DNA of 64,000 nt from Massiliimalia massiliensis (lineage in GTDB: Bacteria; Bacillota; Clostridia; Oscillospirales; Ruminococcaceae): NCBI RefSeq assembly GCF_900155615.1, contig NZ_FUHT01000004.1:1020461-1084460 (forward strand), given 5' to 3'. Each line of letters starts with the position of its first letter. The first letter of the stretch is position 1. Both the position numbers and the translations under genes were made by a program. The notes under the pieces were generated by a model, which did not search any database, had not been told where the DNA came from, and worked only from the letters and a program-made list of their open reading frames with translations. Below are positions 7,724 through 16,419 of this stretch, one piece after another.

Positions 7724-9448
7724 TCATGCCTCCTTCGGGAACTGCGAATAGTAGATTTCCTGGTAAACCTCGCAATGCTCCAGCAGTTCCTGATGAGTGC
7801 CCAGTCCCGCCATCTCACCGTCATCCAGCACAATAATCTGGTCCGCATACTGGATCGTAGCCGCGCGCTGGGACACAAGGAATACTGTAATATCCGGATC
7901 CATCCTACGGATCGCTTTTCTTAAACGAGCGTCCGTCGCATAGTCAAGCGCGGAGGCACTGTCATCCAAAATCAGGATTTCCGGATTCCGGATCACTGCG
8001 CGCGCAATGGTAAGCCTTTGCTTCTGGCCGCCGGAAAAATTCTTTCCGCCTTGCTGCACCTCAGTTTGCAGCCCTTTCTCCTTAGCCTCTACAAAATCCC
8101 TTGCCTGCGCGGTCTCAAGAGCCCGGTACATTTCTGCTTCCGTTGCGTCCCGTTTTCCCCAGCGCAGATTTTCAGCAATCGTGCCCTGGAACAAGACCGC
8201 TTTCTGCGGAACCATCCCGATTTTACCGCGAAGCTGATGAAATGGATAATCCTTTACGTCCACGCCGTCCACCAGCACCCGACCGGAGGTCGCGTCATAA
8301 AACCTCGCGATCAGATTGACCAGCGAGCTTTTACCCGCGCCCGTCCCACCGATAATTCCGATGGTTTGTCCCCGCAGCGCTGTGAAATGGATGCCTGACA
8401 AGGATTCCTCCTGCGCGCCCTGATAAGCAAACCCAACATGGTCAAATTCCACCACTTTATTCGTCCGCTGTACCTGTACTGGTTCCCGGCTGCCTTCTGC
8501 CATCCCTGATTTTGTATCAAAAATCCCCTGTATCCGATTTCCGCAGGCAATCGCTTTGGTCAGGGTGATAATAAGATTCGCCAGCTTTACCAGCTCGATC
8601 AAAATCTGGGACATATAGTTAATCAGGGCCACCACATCCCCCTGCGAGATTGACCCCAGGTTTACCCGGATTCCTCCGACCCAGATCAGCGCCACAATCG
8701 CTACATTAATCATTACATAGGTCACCGGATTCAGCAGCGCAGAAATCCGTCCTACAAACAGCTGAACGCCCTTGAGCTCATTGCCCGCGTTTTCATATTG
8801 ACTGATTTCATCCTCTTCCTTGTTGAAGGCACGGATCACCCTGGCTCCAACCAGATTTTCCCTTGTCATCATCAGTACCCGATCCAGTCTTGACTGAACC
8901 TTTTTATAAAGCGGAATACTGATGAGCAGTACTGCAAACACCACAATTAACAGCACCGGAATCGTGACCGCAAAGACGGAAGCGGACTGCACATCAATGG
9001 TAAACGCCATTACCATTGCACCAAACACAATAAACGGAGAGCGCATAAAGAGGCGCAAAAACATATTCACCCCATTCTGTACCTGGTTGATATCGCTGGT
9101 CATTCGGGTCATCAGGGTAGAAGTGCCAATGGTGTCCAGCTCCGAATAGGAAAACCTCTGGATATGGCCGAACAAATCTCTCCGGACGGAAGCCGCAAAG
9201 CCTACGGCCGCCTTCGCCGCATAGTACTGTGCCGTAAGCGAGCAGACCAGCCCAACCACACCCAGCAGTACCATAAGCAGACACATTTTCACGATATAGG
9301 AAACATCCTGATTTGGGATTCCGACGTCAATTATTTTTGCCATGACCAACGGCACGAACAATTCAAACGATGCTTCCAGTAATTTAAAGAGCGGACTGAG
9401 GATGCTTTCCTTCCGGTAGTCCTTTAAATACCTCAATAATTTGGTCAT
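7724..9448 (-). CDS. ABC exporter half-transporter with degenerate ATP site
   Basis: A 574-residue exporter half-transporter, first gene of the two-gene unit. Walker A GGTGAGKSS and signature FSGGQ are intact. After Walker B the catalytic Glu is replaced by Asp (LILDDSAS) and the switch His by Gln (VSQRAAT). These substitutions mark the degenerate nucleotide site of heterodimeric exporters, complementing the LSQGQ signature of its partner. The ATG at 9448 follows GGAGAAAG; the frame stays open for eight codons upstream. It should form an inner-membrane heterodimer with the product of the next gene. Confidence 0.9.
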   Translation of the reverse strand: MTKLLRYLKDYRKESILSPLFKLLEASFELFVPLVMAKIIDVGIPNQDVSYIVKMCLLMVLLGVVGLVCSLTAQYYAAKAAVGFAASVRRDLFGHIQRFSYSELDTIGTSTLMTRMTSDINQVQNGVNMFLRLFMRSPFIVFGAMVMAFTIDVQSASVFAVTIPVLLIVVFAVLLISIPLYKKVQSRLDRVLMMTRENLVGARVIRAFNKEEDEISQYENAGNELKGVQLFVGRISALLNPVTYVMINVAIVALIWVGGIRVNLGSISQGDVVALINYMSQILIELVKLANLIITLTKAIACGNRIQGIFDTKSGMAEGSREPVQVQRTNKVVEFDHVGFAYQGAQEESLSGIHFTALRGQTIGIIGGTGAGKSSLVNLIARFYDATSGRVLVDGVDVKDYPFHQLRGKIGMVPQKAVLFQGTIAENLRWGKRDATEAEMYRALETAQARDFVEAKEKGLQTEVQQGGKNFSGGQKQRLTIARAVIRNPEILILDDSASALDYATDARLRKAIRRMDPDITVFLVSQRAATIQYADQIIVLDDGEMAGLGTHQELLEHCEVYQEIYYSQFPKEA

Positions 9449-9633
9449 TCGTCTTTCTCCTTTTCCAACCATTCAAATGGTTGCCTTTTCCAGTATATCG
9501 CAATATGAGCTGTTTCGCAAGAGGAAAGCCTGTCCTGAGACAGGTGCAGTTTGTCAGAACAGTTCATCTAGTCTTATCATTGACCGGACTGTTTGGCTTA
9601 TGCTTTCTGCCGCTTCAACTCATTCATCAAATG

Positions 9634-9678
9634 CAAAAAACCGTAACAGCATATCCAAGATCGGATAGACTGTTACGG
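9634..9678 (-). terminator. Terminator of the GH32 gene
   Basis: CCGTAACAG / CTGTTACGG stem with a further GGATA pairing inside. On the - strand it is followed by TTTTTT. It lies 14 bases after the GH32 stop codon. Confidence 0.85.
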
Positions 9679-9691
9679 TGATATTTTACGG

Positions 9692-11356
9692 TTACCAGAT
9701 GGACTTCATCTGATAAACCTCCAGTGTTGAAACCAGTTCCGGATGGTCAAAAACAGCCTTAAAGCAGCCTTCCTTTTCCTCCGAATAGAATACCTTAGTC
9801 CCAACCGCTTCCCCGTCATTGAGATACACCTCAATTGTCCTGCGGTCTACAAAGATTTCTATTGTCCGGACGCATTCCACTTCGGCCGGGAAACGGACAG
9901 ACTGGGTTGGAACACCCTCCGTCTTGATCTCCGTGATTCCACTGCGGCACATCAGCCGGATGGAAGCTTCGTCTGTTTTGGCAAGGAGCAGATCAAAATC
10001 GGTTTGTCCGTCCAAACGCATTGTTACAAAATAACGGTTTCCTGGCAGGGTCTCCAATGATAAATTCTGTTTGGGCGCGGCGGCAAGCAAAGCTCCCTTC
10101 AGCGTATATACCTCCTTAACGGGAGTTTGATAGAGCTTCCCGTCCTTGACGTGCAGTTCCCTGGGAAGGGCCATACTGCCATATGCGCCGTGTTCGGCTA
10201 TTTTATGCTCGCCGTAAAAATCGGATACCCAGCCGATAGCAATCCGCCGTCCGTCATGAACAAAGGACTGTACCGCATAAAAATTGGTACCAAAATCCAA
10301 AAGCCGATCCTGCTCAACCTGCAGCTGTCCCTCCTGGTATTCACCGAGGTAATACCAAAGCGGCTGGTAACGGCCGTAAGAGTCATGGTACCACATCAAG
10401 TCTCCAACCGCTACATATTTCCCATCCAGCTCAAAAAAGTCCGGACATTCAATGGTTTCTATTCCGCCCCGGGTGTCCGTCAGGATGGGGCCCTGGTATT
10501 CCCAGTGATGGATTCCATCCTCGGACGTAAAGTTTATCAACGCAGGCGCGCCGCTTACAGCAGATCCCAATACCATGTTCCATTTTCCGCCATCGAAAAA
10601 CAGCTTCGGGTCACGGAAATGATAAGATACCTCCGGATTAGGACGTTGAACAATTATTTCTTCCGGTTCAAAATGGATGCTGTCCCGGCTGCGGGTAAAC
10701 GTTTGGTATTCTATTGTGTCTGCCCCGTCCTCCAACGGGCCGAAATGCCTGGTCAGGTAAAAGAAGATTTCATCTCCTTTTACAACCGCGCTGCCCGAAA
10801 ACGCACCGCCTTTTGCCTGGCTGTTCCCCCGAAGCTCCTCCTGCGGTTCTAGGCATACGGGCAGATGTACCCAATGGAGAAGATCCTTGCTGGCAGCGTG
10901 TCCCCAATACATGTTGTCCCACTTCTGTCCAAACGGGTTATACTGATAATACAGATGATAATAACCTTTGAAATAGCAAAGGCCGTTCGGGTCGTTAATC
11001 CAGCCATAATAAGGGTTAAAATGGTATTGCTCCCGGTAAGGGGTATCATACCAGCCGCCAAGATTTTCCCGGCTTAGCTTTTCCCCCGGAACCGCATCAT
11101 TCAGGTAGGCTATCCCCTTGTCCAATATATCGTCACATTCGCTTAAATAAATCAGTTCCGCCCTGCAACCGGTCAATTCCAGCCGATAGCCGGCCTGTTC
11201 CCGGAGCGGCAGCCTGATCCACCGGTGATATCCCTGTCCGGCCGGTTCTGTCAACCGGTTTCCATCCGGGTCGGTCAGGCAGACTTCTCCTTCCTGTCCC
11301 TCCTCTGATATTGCAAACAGCTCCAGCATACGATAAATATCCGAATCAAACCGCAT
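9692..11356 (-). CDS. Glycoside hydrolase family 32 beta-fructosidase
   Basis: A 554-residue GH32 enzyme. The nucleophile motif WINDPNG sits near residue 118 after an N-terminal extension of about 110 residues. Later come FRDPKLFF (the RDP motif) and IECPDFFEL (the EC motif with the acid/base Glu). A C-terminal beta-sandwich follows. The family cleaves sucrose, sucrose-6-phosphate, levan or inulin. No signal peptide is visible, so the enzyme probably acts inside the cell on short fructosides. No PTS or ABC partner and no ScrR-type regulator is adjacent, so the substrate is open. GGAGG precedes the ATG. Confidence 0.92.
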   Translation of the reverse strand: MRFDSDIYRMLELFAISEEGQEGEVCLTDPDGNRLTEPAGQGYHRWIRLPLREQAGYRLELTGCRAELIYLSECDDILDKGIAYLNDAVPGEKLSRENLGGWYDTPYREQYHFNPYYGWINDPNGLCYFKGYYHLYYQYNPFGQKWDNMYWGHAASKDLLHWVHLPVCLEPQEELRGNSQAKGGAFSGSAVVKGDEIFFYLTRHFGPLEDGADTIEYQTFTRSRDSIHFEPEEIIVQRPNPEVSYHFRDPKLFFDGGKWNMVLGSAVSGAPALINFTSEDGIHHWEYQGPILTDTRGGIETIECPDFFELDGKYVAVGDLMWYHDSYGRYQPLWYYLGEYQEGQLQVEQDRLLDFGTNFYAVQSFVHDGRRIAIGWVSDFYGEHKIAEHGAYGSMALPRELHVKDGKLYQTPVKEVYTLKGALLAAAPKQNLSLETLPGNRYFVTMRLDGQTDFDLLLAKTDEASIRLMCRSGITEIKTEGVPTQSVRFPAEVECVRTIEIFVDRRTIEVYLNDGEAVGTKVFYSEEKEGCFKAVFDHPELVSTLEVYQMKSIW

Positions 11357-11398
11357 CTCTGTTATCCTCCTTCGTTCTTTTCAGCTCGGCCATTTTTT

Positions 11399-11427
11399 AT
11401 TATAGCCGGTTTTGCGCAAACAAACAA
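11399..11427 (-). promoter_or_regulatory. Probable promoter of the GH32 gene
   Basis: On the - strand TTGTTT (11422-11427) and TATAAT (11399-11404) are 17 bases apart, about 40 bases before the start codon. The -35 is weak. Confidence 0.45.
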
Positions 11428-11454
11428 TGCAAAATCTTCGAAAGGTTTGGTGAT

Positions 11455-12834
11455 TTATGAGCCTGATTCCGCTTTCCGGATTCTCCTCCGCAGCCAGCCG
11501 CCATGGAGATAATAGATAATAAACATGATCGAACTAATTGCCCAGGCAATTGGATAGCTGACAATTACCGTCTGGATATTATGGGAGAAGGGCACTACTG
11601 CAAATACCCAAACAATCCTCAGCACACATACTCCGACACAGGTGATCAGCGTTGGAATCAAGGCATCCCCGGTTCCGCGGACGGCGCCGGCCAGCACCTC
11701 GGTACAAACATAGGTGAAATAAAACGGTGCGATGACCTTCATCATGCCTACGCCATAAGAAATCACAGCGGGATCCGGGGTAAACAAGCGGTAAATATAC
11801 TGCCCGAAGCCCAATACCACCACACTCATCACTGCGGCGGTCAGAAATGCCATCACCAGGCATACCCGGACGCTTTTATGAATCCGGTCGTATTTTTTCG
11901 CGCCAAAATTCTGTCCTGCAAAGGTGGTAATCGATACGCCGAACGCACCCATGATCATCCAGAAAATTCCATCGATCTTTCCAAATGCCGTCCATGCAGC
12001 GATCGCGTCGGTGCCGAACTGGTTGATGACGGACTGAAGAATAATATTGGAAATATTGTACATAACCGACTGCAGTCCAGATGGGAAACCGATTCGGATC
12101 ATGTCCTTTAAAATCTGATAATGGAACCGGATTTTGCGGATTGTGACCCGGTAAATCTCTGAAGTACGCAGCAGCGAAACCATAATCAGCACTGCACTGA
12201 TGGCCTGGGACAGCGTTGTCGCAAGCGCGGCGCCCAACACGCCCCAATGGAAAACCGCCACAAACAGCAAGTCCAGCAGCAGGTTCGCCACGCAGCAGAC
12301 AATCAAAAAGTATAACGGCCGTTTTGAATCCCCAACCGCACGAAGTATTCCTGAGCCTATATTATAGAGCATCGAGAAGAGCATCCCGCCAAAGTAAACG
12401 CGGATATAGAGCACCGATGGCTGCATGATGTCCTCCGGTGTTCCCATAGCCTGCAATGCCCACGGGGAAAATACGATGCCAACAATGGTAAAAAAAATCC
12501 CGCCCACAATAGACAATGCCATTGCAGTATGTACCGCATCACTGGTTTCTCCACGTCTGCCCGCGCCGTAAAACTGGGAAATGATAACTGTTGCTCCCGA
12601 GGAAAGCCCAACGAAGAAGCCAACCAACAGGTTGATAATCGCACCGGTTGCACCACCCACAGCCGCAAGCGCCTCTTTGCCGACAAAGTTTCCAACAATT
12701 ACAGCATCTACCGTGTTATAAAGCTGCTGAAAAAAAGTCCCTAATACAATGGGAAAGAAAAAGCTGAGGAGCTGTTTCCAAATTACGCCCTCTGTAATTC
12801 CATTTATGTCCTGTTGGTTCCGATTTCCACGCAC
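11455..12834 (-). CDS. MATE-family multidrug/organic cation exporter
   Basis: A membrane protein of about 459 residues with twelve predicted helices in two MatE repeats. The N-terminal helix pair reads FFFPIVLGTFFQQLYNTVDAV, the standard MATE opening. Such proteins export drugs or metabolites using a sodium or proton gradient. The frame extends to 12921, but a promoter whose -10 lies at 12872-12877 puts the transcript start near 12865. GGGAGG nine bases before a GTG at 12834 makes that the best start. It forms a single-gene unit; no regulator is adjacent. Confidence 0.88.
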   Translation of the reverse strand: MRGNRNQQDINGITEGVIWKQLLSFFFPIVLGTFFQQLYNTVDAVIVGNFVGKEALAAVGGATGAIINLLVGFFVGLSSGATVIISQFYGAGRRGETSDAVHTAMALSIVGGIFFTIVGIVFSPWALQAMGTPEDIMQPSVLYIRVYFGGMLFSMLYNIGSGILRAVGDSKRPLYFLIVCCVANLLLDLLFVAVFHWGVLGAALATTLSQAISAVLIMVSLLRTSEIYRVTIRKIRFHYQILKDMIRIGFPSGLQSVMYNISNIILQSVINQFGTDAIAAWTAFGKIDGIFWMIMGAFGVSITTFAGQNFGAKKYDRIHKSVRVCLVMAFLTAAVMSVVVLGFGQYIYRLFTPDPAVISYGVGMMKVIAPFYFTYVCTEVLAGAVRGTGDALIPTLITCVGVCVLRIVWVFAVVPFSHNIQTVIVSYPIAWAISSIMFIIYYLHGGWLRRRIRKAESGS

Positions 12835-12871
12835 CTTCTGAGCCCTCCCAATTATTCTTGTCATAAAAGTT

Positions 12872-12900
12872 ATTATAACAACCTTCTGTCCCGTTTGCAA
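12872..12900 (-). promoter_or_regulatory. Promoter of the MATE gene
   Basis: TTGCAA (12895-12900) and TATAAT (12872-12877) on the - strand with a 17-base spacer. Confidence 0.7.
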
Positions 12901-12905
12901 GAGGC

Positions 12906-12936
12906 AAAAAAAGCCCCGCAAGCCTGGCCTGCGGGG
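12906..12936 (-). terminator. Terminator of the acetyltransferase gene
   Basis: CCCCGCA / TGCGGGG stem; the - strand continues into a seven-T run. It lies directly after the acetyltransferase stop. Confidence 0.88.
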
Positions 12937-12941
12937 AGAAA

Positions 12942-13583
12942 TTATTTGTCAAAATCCGGATTAATCGGACAGCCCTTCCGGTAATATTCCTTGTCATAAT
13001 CTGTGATTTCCCGAATCACCCGGCAGGGTGCTCCAAACGCCACAACATTATCCGGAATATCCTTTGTTACAACGCTTCCGGCACCAATCACAACATTATT
13101 CCCAATTGTCACGCCCGGCAAAACTACAACATTTGACCCAATCCACACGTCGTTCCCAATTCGAATCGGCAGAGAAAACTGGGTGCCGTTCCGCCGGAAT
13201 TCCCCATACACCGGATGGCCTGTGACACTCAATGTCACATTTGGCCCGCACATCACATTATCCCCGATAAAGACCTCTACGTCATCCACAATCACCAGGT
13301 TGAAATTCGCATAAAAGTTTTCCCCGATATGGGTATTACAGCCATATGCCATATTACATGGCGATTCAATCCAGATATGCTCTCCTGCTTCTGCAAGCAG
13401 TTCCCGTAAAATCGCCTGCTTCTTCTCCGTATCGGACGGCCTGGTCTGATTATAGTCAAACATCATTTCTTTGCAGTGAACCCTCTGATGCTCAATCAGC
13501 TTTTCGTATGCTTGATCCTCTGCGGAAGCATGGCCGAACTCGCAATATAACAGTCCCTGTTTCATTTGTTCTTTTAACAACAT
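12942..13583 (-). CDS. Maltose/galactoside-type O-acetyltransferase
   Basis: A 213-residue left-handed beta-helix acetyltransferase of the LacA/Maa/NodL group that moves acetyl from acetyl-CoA to a sugar hydroxyl. Residues 1-55 form the Mac helical domain; hexapeptide repeats run from about 70 to 190 (IGDNVMCGPNV, IGNDVWIGSNVVVLPGVTIG, VIGAGSVVTKD). The catalytic His is in VTGHPV. GAGGAG precedes the ATG. It is 27 bases downstream of the GGDEF-EAL gene and may be read through from it, but its own terminator follows. The sugar acceptor is unknown; detoxification of non-metabolised sugars is the usual proposal. Confidence 0.9.
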   Translation of the reverse strand: MLLKEQMKQGLLYCEFGHASAEDQAYEKLIEHQRVHCKEMMFDYNQTRPSDTEKKQAILRELLAEAGEHIWIESPCNMAYGCNTHIGENFYANFNLVIVDDVEVFIGDNVMCGPNVTLSVTGHPVYGEFRRNGTQFSLPIRIGNDVWIGSNVVVLPGVTIGNNVVIGAGSVVTKDIPDNVVAFGAPCRVIREITDYDKEYYRKGCPINPDFDK

Positions 13584-13610
13584 AAATCTTTAGCTCCTCT
13601 GTAATGTGTA

Positions 13611-15245
13611 TTATTCCAGACAGCATATTTGAGGGCAGGACTGACTCCAGTCCTCAAACTCTGCCGCCGTCATTGGCTCTGCATAATAATTCCCCTGCGC
13701 ATAGTCTGCCCCCAAAGAAAGTACCAATTCGTGCTGCCCCTTTGTTTCAATCCCTTCTGCCAGGCAACGCAGACCCATTTTGTGACAGTCACTGATCATT
13801 CCATCTAAAAGGATCTTCATTCGCCGCGATTCGGCTGCCCCGCCTGTCAATGCCGGTGAAAGCCTCACATCCTGCAGTGCCGGACATGCCAATGCTTCAG
13901 CCGGCGTATGCCGGTCTCCAAAGCCGCCCAGCTCAACCGAATAATGAAGCTTTCTAAGCAGCTCCAGATGTCTTACTGCCTGCTCCCTTTTCATCATATC
14001 TCGGGGCTTTGCAATTTCAATGCTTAGCAGCGAGGGAGACACCTGATAGCGTTTCCGAATTTTTTCCAGACGTTCAGCCAGATCTAGGACAGACAGCGTA
14101 TCCATAGAACAGCTCACCGTCAAACGAAACGGGAGGATTTTGTCCTTCCCTTCCCATGCGGAAAGCCATTTGCAGGCAGTCTCAAACATATAAAAATCCA
14201 AATAGGAAACCAAGTGGTTCTGCTCCAAAGGCTTTAGGAAAGCGGCCGGTAGCATCACGTTTCCGTCTGTACTCCGATACCGGGTCAAAACCTCTGCACC
14301 GCAAATCTGGTTTGCTTTCAAATCCACCTTAGGCTGAAGATACATCAGATAATTTCCCGCCTCCAGATCGGCCAGCAAGGAGCGCAGCAGTTTCGGCCGC
14401 GAACCGGAAAAAACTCGAGAATGCAGATAATATTGTTGTTTATCCTGATACATCAACTGGTCGGCCCGTCTGATCAGCGCTTCCGCAGAAACAGGGTTTT
14501 CTTCCCAGACATATCCACAGGACGCCAGACAATTTTCCTGCGCAGCCAATTTTTGCTGAAACGCCCTGGCCTTGCTCAAAAATGCTGCTTCCTGACAGTT
14601 TTCAGACAGGACTACAAATTCATCCCCGCTGATCCGGAACAGCAATTCATCTTCAAAATGACTCCTCATCAGACAGGCCAGCTCTATAATTTTACTGTCT
14701 CCGTATTCATGTCCATACCGGTCATTCATCTCTTTCAGCCCGTTCATATCCAGGAACGCGGCGCCAAGAGACCATTTTGGATGCTGCTGAAAATCCTCAC
14801 AGTATGATAAAAAACAGTTCCGGTTTCGAAGCCGGGTCATCAGGTCATGATAATTCGTATATTCCAGTTCCTTCTGGGTAACAACTAACTCTGTTTCGTC
14901 AAAGATCAGACAAGCGCAATATCCTGTTTCGTTCCACGGATAACAGGTAAGAAACAGATGCCGTTTCAATTCACTGCTGTACTGATGCAGGGAATCCTTC
15001 TTTCCCTGAAAAGCGGCCGCGGCAAACAAGGAGAGCCATTGTTTCCCTTCTAGGGGGAAAAGCTCATAAAAGCAGGCTCCTAAAAGATCCTCCTTGACTC
15101 TTCCGTATAAATCTGCAAAAGCCTGGTTAAGATACCGGAATTTCAGGTCAACCGTATGTCCGTTCTCGTCCTGTATTACCTTAATGACCGTAAAGGCAAC
15201 AGGCATTGATCCAAATGAAGCCTCTAACGCCTGGAATGCTTCCAT
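13611..15245 (-). CDS. PAS-GGDEF-EAL protein with degenerate EAL domain
   Basis: A 544-residue cytoplasmic protein with three parts: a PAS-like sensor (about 1-120), a GGDEF domain (about 130-280) and an EAL domain (about 295-540). The GGDEF motif reads SGDEF (206-210) with Asp at 166, so diguanylate cyclase activity is possible; I see no RxxD inhibitory site before it. The EAL motif reads EVL (318-320), the DDFG loop is replaced by GGFGD (440-444), and the catalytic Lys segment reads VRLSPAL, so c-di-GMP hydrolysis is unlikely. AEGIET and QGNYY remain. ATG at 15245 follows AAAGGAGGG. The frame continues upstream to 15386, but that part lacks a ribosome site. Confidence 0.88.
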   Translation of the reverse strand: MEAFQALEASFGSMPVAFTVIKVIQDENGHTVDLKFRYLNQAFADLYGRVKEDLLGACFYELFPLEGKQWLSLFAAAAFQGKKDSLHQYSSELKRHLFLTCYPWNETGYCACLIFDETELVVTQKELEYTNYHDLMTRLRNRNCFLSYCEDFQQHPKWSLGAAFLDMNGLKEMNDRYGHEYGDSKIIELACLMRSHFEDELLFRISGDEFVVLSENCQEAAFLSKARAFQQKLAAQENCLASCGYVWEENPVSAEALIRRADQLMYQDKQQYYLHSRVFSGSRPKLLRSLLADLEAGNYLMYLQPKVDLKANQICGAEVLTRYRSTDGNVMLPAAFLKPLEQNHLVSYLDFYMFETACKWLSAWEGKDKILPFRLTVSCSMDTLSVLDLAERLEKIRKRYQVSPSLLSIEIAKPRDMMKREQAVRHLELLRKLHYSVELGGFGDRHTPAEALACPALQDVRLSPALTGGAAESRRMKILLDGMISDCHKMGLRCLAEGIETKGQHELVLSLGADYAQGNYYAEPMTAAEFEDWSQSCPQICCLE

Positions 15246-15389
15246 ATACAGCCCTCCTTTTCTATTGGCCTTGCTGCTGGTGTTCTGCCTCCCGTTGGAA
15301 AGCATTTTCCCGCCATTCGGTCTGTCCGGCTGTATGTGGTTATCATCAGGTGCGCTCTCACAATTGAGTACATTCACAATAGCCATAGA

Positions 15390-15490
15390 CCGGAGGATAT
15401 AAACTGTTGCTCCTCCGGTACCGAACGAAATCGTTTAAGATTTCGTTCTCTGGTAAAGTAAAAGAAAACACCCGGTATCGGATGTTTTTT
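15390..15490 (-). promoter_or_regulatory. Structured leader of the GGDEF-EAL gene (three hairpins)
   Basis: In transcript order on the - strand: a hairpin AACATCCG/CGGGTGTT (15486-15467) followed by TTTTCTTTT, resembling an early terminator; a perfect 10-bp hairpin GAACGAAATC/GATTTCGTTC (15448-15423); and a perfect 8-bp hairpin CCGGAGGA/TCCTCCGG (15418-15390). They lie in a leader of about 290 bases between the promoter and the start codon. The first stem also has a T run on the + strand. I do not recognise a known riboswitch. Confidence 0.55.
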
Positions 15491-15545
15491 TCCTACAATC
15501 AGAGATCCTTATTTTTGCATGAAAAACTAAGATATATACGAGTAT

Positions 15546-15574
15546 ATTATACAAAATATCTTATTTCACGTCAA
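15546..15574 (-). promoter_or_regulatory. Promoter of the GGDEF-EAL gene
   Basis: TTGACG (15569-15574) and TATAAT (15546-15551) on the - strand, spacer 17. It gives a 5' leader of about 290 bases. The 15246-15859 stretch has no other gene; the remainder is AT-rich spacer plus the Hpt promoter. Confidence 0.75.
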
Positions 15575-15712
15575 GAAAATACTTCCACATATTTCCATAA
15601 ACATATCAAATGATTGGCACGCAGTAATCAGTTACAGTATACGACACCAGCTTTGGAAAAATTGTCGAAAATATTCTTACAAAAGTTATGCTGAGAATTT
15701 ACTGTTTCGTCA

Positions 15713-15742
15713 TTGACTCAAACCGGAAAATTATGCTATAGT
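15713..15742 (+). promoter_or_regulatory. Promoter of the Hpt gene
   Basis: TTGACT (15713-15718) and TATAGT (15737-15742), spacer 18, giving a leader of about 110 bases before the TTG start. Confidence 0.6.
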
Positions 15743-15859
15743 TAAAATGATATAAAAACTCACAATGAAACGTAGAATTACAGAATAAATAATACGCTTT
15801 TGGCCTCTGTTTATCCCGTTCAATATGACAAAAAGGAATCATAGAAAGAAGGTATTCAT

Positions 15860-16207
15860 TTGACGACAGAATACAAAGAAGCGCTTATTTCCGCCGGGGT
15901 GGATCTGGAAGACGCGCTGCATCGATTTATGGATAACGAAGATCTATTAGAGCGGATGCTAAAAAAGTTTCCGGCTGACCAAAGCTTTATCGATCTCCAA
16001 ACGGCGTTAAAAAACGAAAATTGTGAAGATGCATTCCGGGCCGCCCATACATTGAAAGGGGTCTCCGGAAATCTATCCTTTAAAAAATTATTTACTGCAA
16101 TTTGCAAACAGGTTGAGGCATTGCGCAGCAATGATCTTGCACGCGCAAAGCAGCTTATACCATCTGTTTCCGAAGCATATGAAAAGATCATGCAGGTAAT
16201 TCGCTGA
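15860..16207 (+). CDS. Orphan histidine-phosphotransfer (Hpt) protein
   Basis: A 115-residue all-helical protein. AAHTLKGVSGN is the Hpt signature, with His-63 as the phosphorylated residue and KG three residues on. It consists of this domain only, with no kinase or receiver fused. Hpt proteins relay phosphate between response-regulator domains. It starts with TTG after AAAGAAGG and is transcribed divergently from the GGDEF-EAL gene. No hybrid kinase or receiver lies next to it, so its partners must be elsewhere. A clear terminator follows. Confidence 0.85.
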   Translation: MTTEYKEALISAGVDLEDALHRFMDNEDLLERMLKKFPADQSFIDLQTALKNENCEDAFRAAHTLKGVSGNLSFKKLFTAICKQVEALRSNDLARAKQLIPSVSEAYEKIMQVIR

Positions 16208-16216
16208 GCTCAAAAA

Positions 16217-16245
16217 AACAGGCTGGAAACCAGCCTGTTTTTATT
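16217..16245 (+). terminator. Terminator after the Hpt gene
   Basis: AACAGGCTGG / CCAGCCTGTT with an AAA loop and TTTTATTTT. Confidence 0.9.
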
Positions 16246-16323
16246 TTGGGAACTGGTTCTGGGCAAAAGCTACAAAGTCCGACAATTTCTTTCATAACTT
16301 TGTTAGAACATTCAAAAAGCACC

Positions 16324-16352
16324 TTGAAAATCCCCTGCCTTCATGTTACGAT
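16324..16352 (+). promoter_or_regulatory. Promoter of the zinc-ribbon membrane protein gene
   Basis: TTGAAA (16324-16329) and TACGAT (16347-16352), spacer 17. Confidence 0.55.
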
Positions 16353-16419
16353 GAAAGCAACGTAAAATAAGCCCTGCATATTCAACAGGCAATCACACAT
16401 GACAAAGGGGGATTATTCA

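Noticed and set aside
10127..10852. A 241-codon frame antisense to the GH32 gene
   Set aside because: Shadow of the WINDPNG-containing gene, with no ribosome site.
15246..15386. N-terminal extension of the GGDEF-EAL protein
   Set aside because: The frame is open, but there is no ribosome site at 15386 while AAAGGAGGG precedes 15245; the extension has noncoding composition and contains part of the leader structures.
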